Positions 24,219-35,058 of a stretch of 49,014 bases of DNA are shown piece by piece. The notes beneath the pieces were generated by a model that did not search any database, was not told the DNA's origin, and saw only the letters and a list, made by a program, of their open reading frames with translations. The stretch comes from Cytauxzoon felis (taxonomy: Eukaryota > Apicomplexa > Aconoidasida > Piroplasmida > Theileriidae). The translations under genes and the position numbers were made by a program. Positions within the stretch are counted from its first letter, which is position 1. Each line of letters opens with the position of its first letter. The DNA lies in NCBI GenBank assembly GCA_020283715.1, contig JAIQCW010000016.1, positions 1 to 49,014 of the forward strand. The letters run 5' to 3'.

Positions 24219-25364
24219 ATGACTGAAAAACCACCCGATCCACCAACATTACCTACAATTAACGCAGGAACTAGTACAAATAATGTTGACATAAAAATTG
24301 ACCAGAAGAGAGATTATAACGGAAGTACTACTGGTGGTACTGAAAATGTTACAGTCTCGGATACATATAATAGCCGCAACACAAGTTTGACCAGATATAC
24401 TCATTATTTGACGAGTAGGAAGAAAATGACGGGCACTGTTACACTTAAAAATGGATCTGATAACCTTAAAAAAAATAGTGGTAGTCAAAATATTACAGAA
24501 AGAGATGTCCATTATGTTCACGTATTCTACTTTGGAGTCCGGCCCATATTGATATGCGTAGCGAAAGATGGTACTAGTAACAAGGAATATAAATATTATA
24601 AACCTGAAGGTAACATCCTTAATCCATACGATACGAGTACGACTAATTGGACAGATATTTCATCCAAAATTACTGATGCTCCTCGTAGAAATAATGATAA
24701 ACTTAAAAATGAACTGAATAAATTAACATTACAATTGATTGGAATACTTTTACTAGTAATGATTTCAATTATCATTGGTTCCATTATTATTAGTTTAATA
24801 ATTTCTAAAATATCATCTAAAATCTTGGGTGTCTCAGTGGGATTAATAGCATATACTTCTCTAACTATAATTTTAAGCGTTGCTATGGGTCCAGGTAATT
24901 ATGGACAATTTGTGGACAAAAATGGGACGGATGTTCAGCTTGCTGTAGTTACTTTACTTGAAGAAGCCAAAACGAAGGCTAACGCTGCCGATTGGAAGAG
25001 TTCCATTGGTATAACTAAAAGGGATAATCTTTTACCTAAAATAAATGCTGCTATAAATAAGGTTGTGGAAATACAAACAGGTGCACAATTTATTGATACT
25101 ATTACTACTGGATCTCCCGGAAAAGCAGCTAATACATCTCTTGACGCAGCTAAGAACGAGGCCAGTGGAATTACCGCTAATGATTTCAATACTGGTAGCG
25201 CAATTACAACCACAGATATTCAGACTCCTATTACAGCAGCTAAAAGCAAATTTGAAACAGCTACAACCAATGAAGTTGGTAAACATACAACTCATAATAC
25301 TTCTCAACCACGATCTCTGGGAGTGGCAGCCATTAAAAAAAGAAAGCCCTTTGCAAGGGGGTAA
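24219..25364 (+). CDS. Tandem-family member 2: FAINT-like domain, membrane hairpin, tail
   Basis: 381 aa. Residues 20-150 form a FAINT-like beta unit (NVDIKID...FTRYTHYL-type pattern, here TRYTHYLTSRKK, then VHVFYFGVRPILICVAKDG and YYKPEG...TNWTDI). Then come two hydrophobic segments (GILLLVMISIIIGSIIISLI and GVSVGLIAYTSLTIILSVAM), a GPGNYGQFVDKNG motif and a Thr/Ala-rich tail. Near the C-terminus QPRSLGVA is encoded by a fragment of the cassette hairpin module (CCACGATCTCTGGGAGTGGC, 25310-25329). Likely a membrane protein of a lineage-specific family; no known role. Confidence 0.6.
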   Translation: MTEKPPDPPTLPTINAGTSTNNVDIKIDQKRDYNGSTTGGTENVTVSDTYNSRNTSLTRYTHYLTSRKKMTGTVTLKNGSDNLKKNSGSQNITERDVHYVHVFYFGVRPILICVAKDGTSNKEYKYYKPEGNILNPYDTSTTNWTDISSKITDAPRRNNDKLKNELNKLTLQLIGILLLVMISIIIGSIIISLIISKISSKILGVSVGLIAYTSLTIILSVAMGPGNYGQFVDKNGTDVQLAVVTLLEEAKTKANAADWKSSIGITKRDNLLPKINAAINKVVEIQTGAQFIDTITTGSPGKAANTSLDAAKNEASGITANDFNTGSAITTTDIQTPITAAKSKFETATTNEVGKHTTHNTSQPRSLGVAAIKKRKPFARG

Positions 25365-25471
25365 TTATACATTTTGCGTATCACTGGCTAGCATCACCAC
25401 CAACAATTACACTGGAAATTCATCAAACACCTACTGCTGAAGGTAAAACCACAACTTATAATAGTAATACG

Positions 25472-26778
25472 ATGAAAGTAAAGTATCAGAAGGCGGATGT
25501 TTCAAGTTTCCAATTCTACATCCACTCATTGATAAATGGAGGGAAGTTCACTTTGAACGCAACAGTAAAGAATGGTAGCACTGTAAATTTAACAATACCT
25601 GGAGCTAATATTTCGGATGTCTATGAAGTGTATTATTATAAGAAGCAAAACAAAGGAGCTTTGAAGATTAAGGCTGTGAATGGTGATAAGATATTTTATA
25701 AAGAAGATGTTAATACTGGTGGCAAATGGAAAAATGGAATTACCAACCCTCCTGATGCTAATAGTGAAGCTGCTCTTAAAGCTCTTGTCGATAAAATTAA
25801 AAATGAGGTTGAGATTAGAGTTGAAAAGATTACTCGCTATTCTGCACTAAACTACGAAGATCTGTATCTTTCAGATTGTGGACGTGGGATCAATACAACG
25901 GAATCCAAAAGGATAAAACTACTGAAAGTCCTGCTGGACCACCACCACCAACAATTCAATTGGATATTAGTGACACGCATTTTCCTTCTGCTGAAGGTCA
26001 AACTACAACTTATACAGACAGCAATAGTAATACGATGAAAGTAACGTATCAGAAGCAAGATTATCAAAGCACAGGTTTCCAATTCTACATCCATTCATTA
26101 CCAAATGGAGGAAAGTTTACATTAAATCAACAAATAAAGAAAGGTACCAATACTGCTGGCTCGTTAGATGCTAATATTAATGATGTCTATGAAGTTTATT
26201 ATTATAAGAATTCTAGTAATAATGGAGCTTTAAAGGTTAAAACTTCCAGTGATGCGAAAATATTTTACAAGGATAATGTTACGGAAACAGGTAATTGGAC
26301 AGAATATACGGAAAGTACTAATCCTCCTCCTGCTTTTACTAATCTATTTACTACAATTAAAGATGAGGTTGAGATTAAAGTTGAAAAGAAGAACGGTGAA
26401 AATTATGGATTCAGTCAAAATCAAATTAATGTAACTAACACTGGTGGTACGGAAGTTACAGGGTATAAATTTTATAAACATTCTAGAACTCAGGCATTCA
26501 ATATAGAAAAGGTTAGATATAATGCAACTGAGATCAGAGGTTTCCCTCTACCCATTTCAAGTGTTGAAGAAGTTAATGTGTATTATGAAGCGACTGATAC
26601 CAATAGAGATAAACCTCTACTTCTATACACTAAAACAAGTAGTTCTACTTATACATATTATGGAAAGGGTACGAAGAACTTCCAAATGCACTGGTGGAAG
26701 ATTGAAGATCTTAGTGGCGAACCAGATGCCAAGAAACTTGAAGATCCTCTCGAAATGTTGTTGAATAGGCTGGATTGA
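25472..26778 (+). CDS. Tandem-family member 3: three FAINT-like units, frame change inside
   Basis: Two overlapping frames cover one homologous protein. Frame A (25472 to about 25825, homology visible from about 25385, PPTITLEI) carries unit 1: FQFYIHSLINGGKF...VYEVYYYKKQNKGAL. Frame B (about 25825-26778) carries WTWDQ, unit 2 (FQFYIHSLPNGGKF...VYEVYYYKNSSNNGAL) and unit 3 (GYKFYKHSRTQAFN...VNVYYEATD...KPLLLYTK). Units 1 and 2 are close duplicates. The frame change falls at the A-run 25824-25827, consistent with one missing A. No convincing intron explains it. Either a pseudogene or a sequence error. Confidence 0.5.
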
Positions 26779-26810
26779 TTTCTTAGAATTTTTATCCTTT
26801 ATGACTGTGG

Positions 26811-27335
26811 ATGTATCCAGGGGTTTGGGGAGAAAATGTTAATGACGCGGGTGAAACAGTTGATAAATCCAAGGTTGGAGATTATATTTCTAAAGTTAAA
26901 ACTGGTACTGAAGAAACTGATATAGATACTAATATATTCGGCTCTGGTGTATCAGCCAGTGTTGTAAAAAATGAACTTACAAGCATTACGAATATTTCTG
27001 GTCAACATACTACAACCGGTTATGCTAAATTTGGAGAGATAAATATTCAAGCTAATGGCAGTAATCTTGCTTCAGAAGCTGTTGCTACGGTAACAATACT
27101 TCAAGCTATAAAAAGAGGCACAGGTTATGATACATCAGCAAATGTCAACGCTTTCATCGACACATTATATACTTTAATAAAGGCTACGGTAATTATACAA
27201 TCCAATGCTGAAACATCTACAAGAAGTTCAGGTACTGGACATAAAGGCACATATACAAGGCCCAAACATTGCTATGATACTGGAGATGACGGCGTTGATA
27301 AACCATTTTTAGAAGATAGACATATTACAGGTTGA
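26811..27335 (+). CDS. Tandem-family tail-type ORF (member 3 C-terminal part)
   Basis: 174 aa beginning at the PGVWGENVNDAG motif, equivalent to GPGNYGQFVDKNG in member 2. It ends GHKGTYTRPKHC...DKPFLEDRHITG*. Only 32 bp and a TGA separate it from the preceding ORF, so it was probably part of the same gene as 25472-26778, or it is a real separate short gene. Another copy of this arrangement occurs at 28305/28336, which argues that the break is ancestral and not random decay. Confidence 0.45.
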   Translation: MYPGVWGENVNDAGETVDKSKVGDYISKVKTGTEETDIDTNIFGSGVSASVVKNELTSITNISGQHTTTGYAKFGEINIQANGSNLASEAVATVTILQAIKRGTGYDTSANVNAFIDTLYTLIKATVIIQSNAETSTRSSGTGHKGTYTRPKHCYDTGDDGVDKPFLEDRHITG

Positions 27336-27370
27336 ATTAATATCATACCGCATTATGGACATGGGATCAA

Positions 27371-28305
27371 ATGATTGCCATGAATTTATTAGGACCAATA
27401 TTACCTACTATTTCTTCAACCGCTAGTGAAAATGCTGTTGAAATAGATATTGGACAGACGGGTGGTGAATATACTGGAGGTGAACAGGTTACAGTCTTGA
27501 CATTTTCAGATAATCCCAACGTGGGCTTCACTAGGTATACTCATCATTTGAAGAATGAGAATAAAATTGGATCAAATAAACTTACATTCAAAGCAGGTGC
27601 ACATATAACAAGTTCCGCTATAAATGATATTAGTTATGAAGTAAAATTTGTTCATGTATATTATGGAAGTGGAACTGGTGAAAAACCCTTGGTCATTTGT
27701 ATAGTAAAGCAGACGATACATGGGCATATCATATCAGACAGAATCCTACTGATACAAATTGGACTCAAGATAGTAATCTTACTCAAGATCCTGACGGTGC
27801 AGGTAAAAGTGATCTTTTATATCACTTGGATAAACTTAATGATTGGGCTGAAAATAAAAATGTCATTCATATAGAGAAAACTGATGAAAAAGGTACCATT
27901 CCTGATAGTAGTAGTAATAAGATTTATAAAACGGGTTCAACCGGTACTACAGAAATTACCGTTGCGAATGATACCAGTACGCATCCAGGATATACAGAAT
28001 ATACTCATACACCTAATAATAATCTCACTACTCCTATAATCAAATTTAATGGAAATGAAATAGAAGCATTGAATAGTGCTGGAGCAAATATTACGACTAC
28101 TCAACCATTTAAAGTATATTATGAGACGAAGGACACTCAACATGCAAAGCCATTACTTGCGAAATTTGAAATTACTGGTGGTACTAATAAATATTATGGA
28201 AGAGGTATGAAGAATTTCCAAATGAAATGGAGACAAGAATACATTAATACTACTGCATTAAATGCCACTGAACTTAAACATAATCTTGATAGGATGTCTA
28301 GATGA
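27371..28305 (+). CDS. Tandem-family member 4: two FAINT-like units, frame change inside
   Basis: Unit 1 (VEIDIGQTGG, FTRYTHHLKNENK, VKFVHVYYGSG, KPLVIC) is in one frame to about 27705. It continues in another frame with WAYHIRQNPTDTNWTQDS and a second unit (GYTEYTHTPNNN, FKVYYETKDTQHAKPLL, NFQMKWRQE), ending LDRMSR*. The switch is at the A-run 27706-27708, consistent with one missing A. An LWTWDQ motif lies just upstream of the ATG at 27371. No signal peptide. A pseudogene or a base error are equally possible. Confidence 0.5.
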
Positions 28306-28335
28306 GGAACTTTTGAGGATTTCTAGATTTACAGA

Positions 28336-28950
28336 ATGTATCTTTTACGGGAAGGCCCTGGGAATTGGGGGGAATTTGTTAATAGTAGTGGTGTCAATGT
28401 GAAGGACGCTGTTTGTGTTGCATTAAGAAATCTAAACACCCACATGACTGGTAAATATTATCAGAAACAAGGTGAAGATACTCCTACTACTTATAGTTCT
28501 AGTGATACTAAATTCGGAACAAAAGTTACCAACGCTATAAATAAGGTTGATGACTCCCATGCTACTGTTGTAACAACTGCGCAAGAGCTGAAAACTAGCC
28601 TAATGGGGACCGGTGAAATGAAAGAGGTTGTTACCTTTTGGGATACAATTTTAAATATTGGCAATCAACTTAAAACTGATTCTTATAATAAACCAGTTAA
28701 GGGTGATATGGTTGATTATGAGAGCATAGATGGTGATGCACATAATAGTAAGGGATCTCATACAACTGAATATAAAACTATTAATAGATTAGGGAGTAAT
28801 GGAAGCACTTTTACATTATGTGCGGATACTGGTGGTACACATGAAGGTACATATACAAAACCTAAACATTGCGATAATGAAACTACTGGCGGCAGCGTTA
28901 CTCCTGGTGAAGATAAGCCATTTTTAGAAGATGGAAATATTACAGGTTGA
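28336..28950 (+). CDS. Tandem-family tail-type ORF (member 4 C-terminal part)
   Basis: 204 aa starting EGPGNWGEFVNSSGVNV and ending DKPFLEDGNITG*, homologous to the ORF 26811-27335 and to the back half of member 2. It contains the conserved LCADTGGTHEGTYTKPKHC stretch. It follows the TGA of 28305 by 30 bp, the same spacing pattern as in member 3. Confidence 0.45.
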   Translation: MYLLREGPGNWGEFVNSSGVNVKDAVCVALRNLNTHMTGKYYQKQGEDTPTTYSSSDTKFGTKVTNAINKVDDSHATVVTTAQELKTSLMGTGEMKEVVTFWDTILNIGNQLKTDSYNKPVKGDMVDYESIDGDAHNSKGSHTTEYKTINRLGSNGSTFTLCADTGGTHEGTYTKPKHCDNETTGGSVTPGEDKPFLEDGNITG

Positions 28951-29015
28951 ATTATCTCAATATTGGTACCTTCAACGATATATTTCTTAACCTTTCATAT
29001 CCTTCCAAGCTAACA

Positions 29016-29080
29016 CCCCCAGCTGATCTCAGGGAAGCGGAGGGGGAAGTAAATAGAGAAGGCGCCACGCCTAGTGGAAG
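29016..29080. repeat. Cassette fragment (right arm) after tandem family
   Basis: AGCTGATCTCAGGGAAGCGG, GAAGTAAATAGAGAAGGC and CCACGCCTAGTGG. A solo right arm without connectors. The two ends of the tandem array are thus marked by a left-arm fragment (23755-23853) and a right-arm fragment (here). Confidence 0.75.
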
Positions 29081-29679
29081 ATATGTGGCACTGTACACCA
29101 ATTGTGGTACATTCTGGACTTAACAAACCTGTATTATGTACATAATGATATTATGTGTATTATGTGGTTACTTCTTGATGGTTAACTCACATTTTTTATA
29201 AAACCAGGCAAACACTTCCGAATTTATTACGGTTTAAGGATATTAATTAATGCCATTTGATAGAATATGCATGTGGTTTCAAGGGAAATCATACCATTAA
29301 CTCCCAATACTTGTGGTAAATGTGTTGATGATTGACCCTATAATGAGAATTGTACTGGCAAAATTGACGAAATACGGAAACAGACATAGGAAAAAATGAA
29401 GGTATGAGGTACATGCATTTATAATAAATTAAGGTGTTATGCATGTGTGTTTTATTTCGGCGTAAATTTCGAGATGTGTTGCATGAAAATTCTGGAATGT
29501 TGGGTAATTTAGAAAATCCAGTACACATTTTTATAGATTACTAAATTCTTCATCTCTATATTATAATGACTTCAAGAGTTGGATATTTTGAGATTATGAT
29601 TGACCTCGTCTTTAGATTTTGATATGGTATCGGTATGCCCATCCACCATTGAACAATTTAGAGTCGTAGTCATTGAATA
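29081..29679. other. AT-rich intergenic region upstream of adenosine kinase
   Basis: No gene, cassette or RNA recognised. It presumably carries the adenosine kinase promoter. Confidence 0.5.
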
Positions 29680-30726
29680 ATGTTAGAAGAAGTAGTATTG
29701 AGTCAGAATTTGGTGTATGGTATGGAGAATCCATTATTTCAAATGGTAGCAAATGTTGATATGGATTTGATAGATAAATATAAATTGAATCGGAATTTAC
29801 AGAATTATTTGGGAAATGTTGAGATTCCATTATTTGAAGAGGTGATTGAGAATTATAGTGTTACATGTCATGGTGCTGGTAATGTTTATAATACTTTAAA
29901 GATATTTCAATGGATGTTACAAGGACCTGAGAAGGTTGCTACATTTGTTGCATGTGTTGGTACGGATAACCTAGGTGAGATGATAATGAAGGATGCATCA
30001 AATGAATATTTGGATATACATTATTATGAAATGGATAAAGAATCTACAGGTACATGTGCTGTATTAGTTAATAATGCTCAATGTACATTTGTAACCAGAC
30101 ATGGTGGTATAGGTAAATTTGATGAGGATTTTTTTGAATCATCACAGAATTTGAAATTATTAGAGAAAGCCAAATATTTTTATATGGGATCATTTTTTTT
30201 AATTGTTGGTGAGACATCATTTGTTAAACTTGCAAAATATGCATGCGATAATAATAAATTATTTCTACTTAATCTATCTGCTGTCTATCTCTCTATTTCT
30301 TATAAGGATGGCTTAAATAAAATTGTACCATATTCAGATTATATCTTCTGTAATGATGATGAGGCAAGGGCATTCGCTAAAGAGTCTGGATATCAATCGG
30401 ATAGTCTCGAAGATGTAGCTAAATGGATTAGGAAATTACCGAAGGAGAATAGAAAGAGGGAGAGAGTCGTCGTTGTAACATGTAATAAATATGATACTAT
30501 AGTAGCTACTGTGAAAGGTATAACAAAATATCCAGTTATACCTGTAAATGAAAAGGACATCATCGACACCTCTGGTGCTGGTGATGCATTTGTTGGTGGT
30601 TTCATATCGCAATTAATATTAAACAAGTCATTAAAAGAATGTGTAGAAGCTGGACATTATGCAGCAAATGCTGTCATTAGACAAGTAGGCTGTACAGTAC
30701 CAGACTTTAAACCAAATTTTAAATAA
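29680..30726 (+). CDS. Adenosine kinase (PfkB family)
   Basis: 348 aa, single exon. Phosphorylates adenosine to AMP in purine salvage, essential to purine-auxotrophic apicomplexans. Matches along the whole length: LVYGMENPLFQMVANVD at the N-terminus (family GNPLLDI), SVTCHGAGNVYNTLKIFQWML (equivalent to the PGGA.QN..R.AQWML motif), CVGTDNLGEMI, TGTCAVLV and the PfkB signature DTSGAGDAFVGGF with the catalytic Asp. The usual GGA.QN is changed to HGAGNVYNT, a mild divergence in a substrate-binding loop. Length is normal for the family. Confidence 0.93.
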   Translation: MLEEVVLSQNLVYGMENPLFQMVANVDMDLIDKYKLNRNLQNYLGNVEIPLFEEVIENYSVTCHGAGNVYNTLKIFQWMLQGPEKVATFVACVGTDNLGEMIMKDASNEYLDIHYYEMDKESTGTCAVLVNNAQCTFVTRHGGIGKFDEDFFESSQNLKLLEKAKYFYMGSFFLIVGETSFVKLAKYACDNNKLFLLNLSAVYLSISYKDGLNKIVPYSDYIFCNDDEARAFAKESGYQSDSLEDVAKWIRKLPKENRKRERVVVVTCNKYDTIVATVKGITKYPVIPVNEKDIIDTSGAGDAFVGGFISQLILNKSLKECVEAGHYAANAVIRQVGCTVPDFKPNFK

Positions 30727-30848
30727 TTTTTACATGAAAAATTATCTGTATTATTAATTACTCATACTATATCGCACATAATATCTAATCTCATTTCAAT
30801 CCTTATACTTTCTATGCTATATACATTCACCTAAGTCTAATCCAACTC

Positions 30849-31065
30849 TCGTCGTCTTGCAGTTCCACTCGAGGTCGTCCTGCCGTCAGCTCTCCTAATT
30901 ACTTCCCCTTCCAGCTCCCGTAGATCGCTTCCAGGTATTCCACTTGAGGTCCAATGACTACACTTCCGCCACGATCTCTGGGAGTGGCTCTACTCTTTAG
31001 AGATAGGTAAATAGGGAAGGCCACCACGGCGAGTGGAGAAGAGAGTTGGATTGGATCTCGGGTGG
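30849..31065. repeat. Modular cassette between adenosine kinase and ORC1 (convergent)
   Basis: CCACTCGAGGTCGTCCTGCC, CCCGTAGATCGCTTCCAGG, CCACTTGAGGT, CTCTTTAGAG and CCACCACGGCGAGTGG, ending ATCTCGGGTGG. Occupies most of the 384-bp gap. Confidence 0.8.
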
Positions 31066-31110
31066 GCACAATTATATTCGTTTATTTGTGTTAATTGTAT
31101 GTATTATAAA

Positions 31111-34100
31111 TTATATTACATTTTGTAGTTTTTTTTCCCAGTATGGATCGGTAGAGAGTGCGGTAACGAGATGTCCAACATCGATGAGTATAATGATTCC
31201 TGTATCTCCAAGATCTTCATTGATATCTTCATTGACTTTACTTTTACTTTTACCATTAATAAATGATGGGAATACAGTTGGTTCAAGTGTAATAAGACCA
31301 TTATTTACAGATGATATTAATAAATGTTTAAATGATTCTTTAGATATATCACCATTAACCTCTGGTTTAAGTACAATTATCATACCACGAAATGTATTAT
31401 AAACCATTAATGCTGGAGCTATCGATAATTCCAATTCACGCAATACCATCACTATCGATACCAATAAACACTTCATACCATCCGATAAATATTGCAATGA
31501 ATCAACCACAGCCGAATTCAATACCATATTCGTTATCCTACTCATGTCAACCGGCTATATACATGTCATAAATCTCGAAACTATCTTCTGCTCTCCACCT
31601 GAGGTCCAATCCAACTCTTCTTCCACTCGGCGTGGAGCCCTCTCCTAATTATTCACCTCTAAAGAGTAAAGCCACTCCCAGAGATCGTGGCGGAAGTGTA
31701 GTGAATGTAAAATCAAGTGGAAGTGGAACACCCGTAGCTGATCTCAGGGAAGCGGAGGGGGAAGTAAATAGAGAAGGCTCCACGGCGAGTGGAAGACGGG
31801 GTTGTAACCTTGGGTGGAATATACATGACATCTTATTGATGTGTTATTTTGGTTTCAACATACGGTTATATTTCTTCCATTAGCTTCTTTGATGGCTAAT
31901 TTACAGATTTGTAATGCTTTTCTCATATCACCGCAATAATTCGTAATCCTTCTTGCACATAATTGTATTGCTACACTAATAGGGTTTAATTATATTAAAA
32001 TTATTAAACTTACGGATCTATTGTTGTTACCGAACCCAATTTATGATTTATCACATCAACTATCTGCTGATAACGATACGATTTAAACACCAATGAACCA
32101 AAACCTATATTCAATATTATACATCATATAACAAAGTCTCCACACGAGGTTCCAACCTTTCTTTCGTCCTGCCGTCAGCTCTTCCAATTCACTCCCCGTA
32201 AACGGTATAGTCACTCCCAGAGATCGTGGCCGAAGTATGTAACCTCAGGTGGAAGTGGAGAACCCGTAGCTGATCTCAGGGAAGCGAAGGGGGAGATAAA
32301 TAGAAGAGGCACCACGGCGAGTGGAAGACCTCAGGTGTAGAAGATAGTGATTGGACTTCAGGTGTAGTTGTGACAGAAGTTTCAATTTTAATAATGATTA
32401 TATGTATACAAACCTAAACGGCTGATGCAGGATGATTTCATTTTGCTGGGAAGATCCATGGTATTAGAGATGATGATGAGTATAAATTTGGATTTTCGTT
32501 TGGATGGTAGATCGAATAATGTAAATAATACTTTTTGTGTTTTAGTTACGATATAATCTACTTCATCAATTATCATAACACTATAAAATAAATTCATCTA
32601 CAAATATTATCAAACCCACCACGGTGTCTTATTATTCGAAAAATACTTCTCCAATGCATCATACGATTTACACGCATTCGGAGCAGCCTTACCAAATAAC
32701 TATAGTATAATCGTAAACTAAATGAAGTGTCGCCATACACCCGAGGTCCAATACAACTCTTCTTCCTCTTGCAGAGAGATCTCCACCTGATGTTACAACC
32801 GCTGTTTCCACTGGGCGTGGAGCCTCTTCCAATTACCTATCCCTGAAGGGTAGAGCTACTCCCAGAGATCGTGGCGATAATAAGGATGTGACCTCAAGTG
32901 GAACCCGTAGCTGATCTACGGGAAGCGGAGGGATAACTAAATAAAAGGGCCTTCACGGCGAGTGGAAAAGTGGTTGCAACCTCATGCGCAATATATTAGA
33001 GTATGTACGTACCTTCATATAGAACGCTCTGTAAATTTCATTGGGTTTGGAGAGGTGTACGGCATTGATTTCAATGAGATCGAACCATGGTATTTGCTGA
33101 TGTATGGATATATATAGATATGATTATGTATGAATATACCCCTTTAACTTTTTTATCTGATAATTCTTTGGTGACCATTCTAACAGTTTCAGTTTTACCG
33201 GTACCTGGTACACCACTTATATCTAATGGTATAGAAATAATGATGATTTGTATTATTAAAGATATAAATTTACATAAAATTTGTCCTGTACCACCCTGAT
33301 TTATACCAGTTTCAATAAATGTTCTTATCTTTTGTGCCTCTTCATCTCTATAAATAATAAATTATAAAAATATGGGGTTTATTAAAATTACATACCGCCC
33401 TATAATTTTTATATCATCTGTAGTATCTTTACATTCATATGGTATTAATTTATCCCCATTATTATTAATAGATTTATTATCATCAGGATAATATAAACGA
33501 TGATATTTACTATAATCTAACATAACCTATAATTTCATATTAATATTATCTATCAATCAAATCTATACCTTCTTCCATTGATTATTTATATCAAATGGTA
33601 CTATAGCATAATTCTCTTTATAACATATAAATCTACAAAATAAATTAACCTCCTCATCACCACCATTCTCTATCTCCTTCTCATACTCATCCAAACTCGA
33701 ATGAACATTTACCCTATCATCAAATGAATCAACATCAACCTCCTCAAACTATAACAAAAATATATAACATTAACAAACATAGTGAACACCCCACTCGAGG
33801 TCCAATCCTACTCTCTTTTCACCGAGGTCTAATCACTACCTTACCTCTTCCACTCGCCGTGGAGGCCTATCCACCTGAGGTCGTCTTGCAGACAGCTCTT
33901 CTATTTACCTATCTCTAAAGAGTAGAGCCACTCCCGGAGATCGTGCCGATAATGAAGAATAGTACTGGACCTCAAGTGGAACCTGAAAGCGATCTACGGG
34001 AGCTGGAAGGGGAAGTAAATAGAGAAGCTGACGGCAGGAATGTAACCTCAGGTGGAACGATAGTAGGATTGGACCTCGAGTGGAGTGAACAATAGCATAC

Positions 34101-34610
34101 TAGTTATATTATCTGGTACTAAACAAACTTTATTGAATGCGACGATTTCATTTTCGTGTGTGAATCCATTCCATTGTTGGACGTTATCATTCTGTCGATA
34201 GTAATTTTTGGTGAAGGGTATTTTTTCTCCTGAATCGAAGTAAAATGAGAGTTCGGCCATTAGATTGCCTTGTTTATCGGTATAGAGTGCAGATATTTTG
34301 GCTATGGGTAATAATTATGAATATTTAGAGTGTATTGAAATGTACCTAAATTTGTTTCTCTTAAGTTACCATCATTTTTATAATTTCTCAATACATCTAC
34401 AGAATCATTGATAGATATTATTAATCCATCAATAGATACAGCGGTATAGAATTTTTTACCGTCTATTTCAGCAACTACATCACCATGTGGACAACGTTTA
34501 AGATCATTCCAATCATTTTCATCATCATTTGAATTATCATTTATACTTCTCTTCTTTCTACCCCTCTTTTTTATCAATTTATGACACTTATTCCTCAATC
34601 TCTTTGCCAT
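31111..34610 (-). CDS. ORC1: Origin recognition complex subunit 1
   Basis: Replication-initiator AAA+ ATPase. Twelve exons: 34610-34346, 34301-34120, 33748-33569, 33526-33396, 33347-33274, 33222-33140, 33096-33013, 32699-32620, 32580-32414, 32104-32014, 31975-31864 and 31554-31111; 630 aa. The N-terminal part looks like a BAH domain (FYRQND-type segment NYYRQNDNVQQW). The AAA+ core shows Walker A GVPGTGKTE, Walker B IIDEVDYI, sensor 1 NTMDLP, SRLG, and a sensor-2 region CGDMRKALQIC. A winged-helix C-terminus follows. The donor of exon 2 is uncertain: GTACCA at 34119 keeps the phase, while a better GTATGC at 34100 does not. Seven introns are 38-51 nt; four long ones (309-371 nt) carry cassettes. 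Confidence 0.93.
31595..31818. repeat. Modular cassette in ORC1 intron 11
   Basis: CCACCTGAGGT, CCACTCGGCGTGGAGCC, CTCTAAAGAG, CCCGTAGCTGATCTCAGGG and CTCCACGGCGAGTGG, ending ACCTTGGGTGG. Confidence 0.85.
32140..32365. repeat. Modular cassette in ORC1 intron 9
   Basis: CCACACGAGGT, GTCCTGCCGTCAGC, the hairpin module in its CCGTAAACGG form (32196-32205), ACCTCAGGTGG, CCCGTAGCTGATCTCAGGG, CACCACGGCGAGTGG and two degenerate connectors. Confidence 0.85.
32738..32986. repeat. Modular cassette in ORC1 intron 7
   Basis: CACCCGAGGT, CCACTGGGCGTGGAGCC, the hairpin module in its CCCTGAAGGG form (32841-32850), ACCTCAAGTGG and CCCGTAGCTGATCTACGGG, where the stem CCCGTAG/CTACGGG is perfect, then TTCACGGCGAGTGG. 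Confidence 0.85.
33791..34084. repeat. Mirrored modular cassette in ORC1 intron 2
   Basis: The first 22 nt (33791-33812) are the exact reverse complement of 34062-34083. An 8-bp direct repeat AGTGAACA flanks the cassette (33781-33788 and 34084-34091). Confidence 0.88.
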
Positions 34611-34895
34611 TCAACTTAATGTATACTGATAGCCATTATTATACACAAATACTTTTAAAAGTACATTAAATATAAATATTAATACATTATCCAATTATTT
34701 AAATTTATTTCACTAAAATTACAATACAATTCTATTATTACCATAGCTACTGAAATTTCCACCAACTCTCTACACATCTCACCCTAGAGAACAATAACAA
34801 CGTCAAGATCGAGTTGTTATCAATCTATATGTCTAATTCATACTATTAACAGAATAAACATTATGACTACCATGTAGGTATTGCAAACAGCTCTC

Positions 34896-35058
34896 TACCG
34901 GAGGTCCAATCCAACTCATCTTCGTCTTACACGTTTGTCTTGCAGACAGCCTCTTTATTTACCTATCTCTAAAGAGTAGAGCCACTCCCAGAGATCGTGG
35001 CAAGGGTATGGATTGGACCTCAAGTGGAGTACATGGAAGTGAAGGGATAGGTAAATAG
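34896..35058. repeat. Degenerate modular cassette upstream of ORC1
   Basis: ACCGGAGGTCC, GTCTTGCAGACAGCC, CTCTAAAGAG, GAGATCGTGGC, ACCTCAAGTGG, then a shortened right arm ending GGTAAATAGGG. The flanking 34611-34895 is AT-rich. Confidence 0.75.

Noticed and set aside
30393..30626. Minus-strand ORF inside adenosine kinase
   Set aside because: Shadow of the well-conserved kinase frame.
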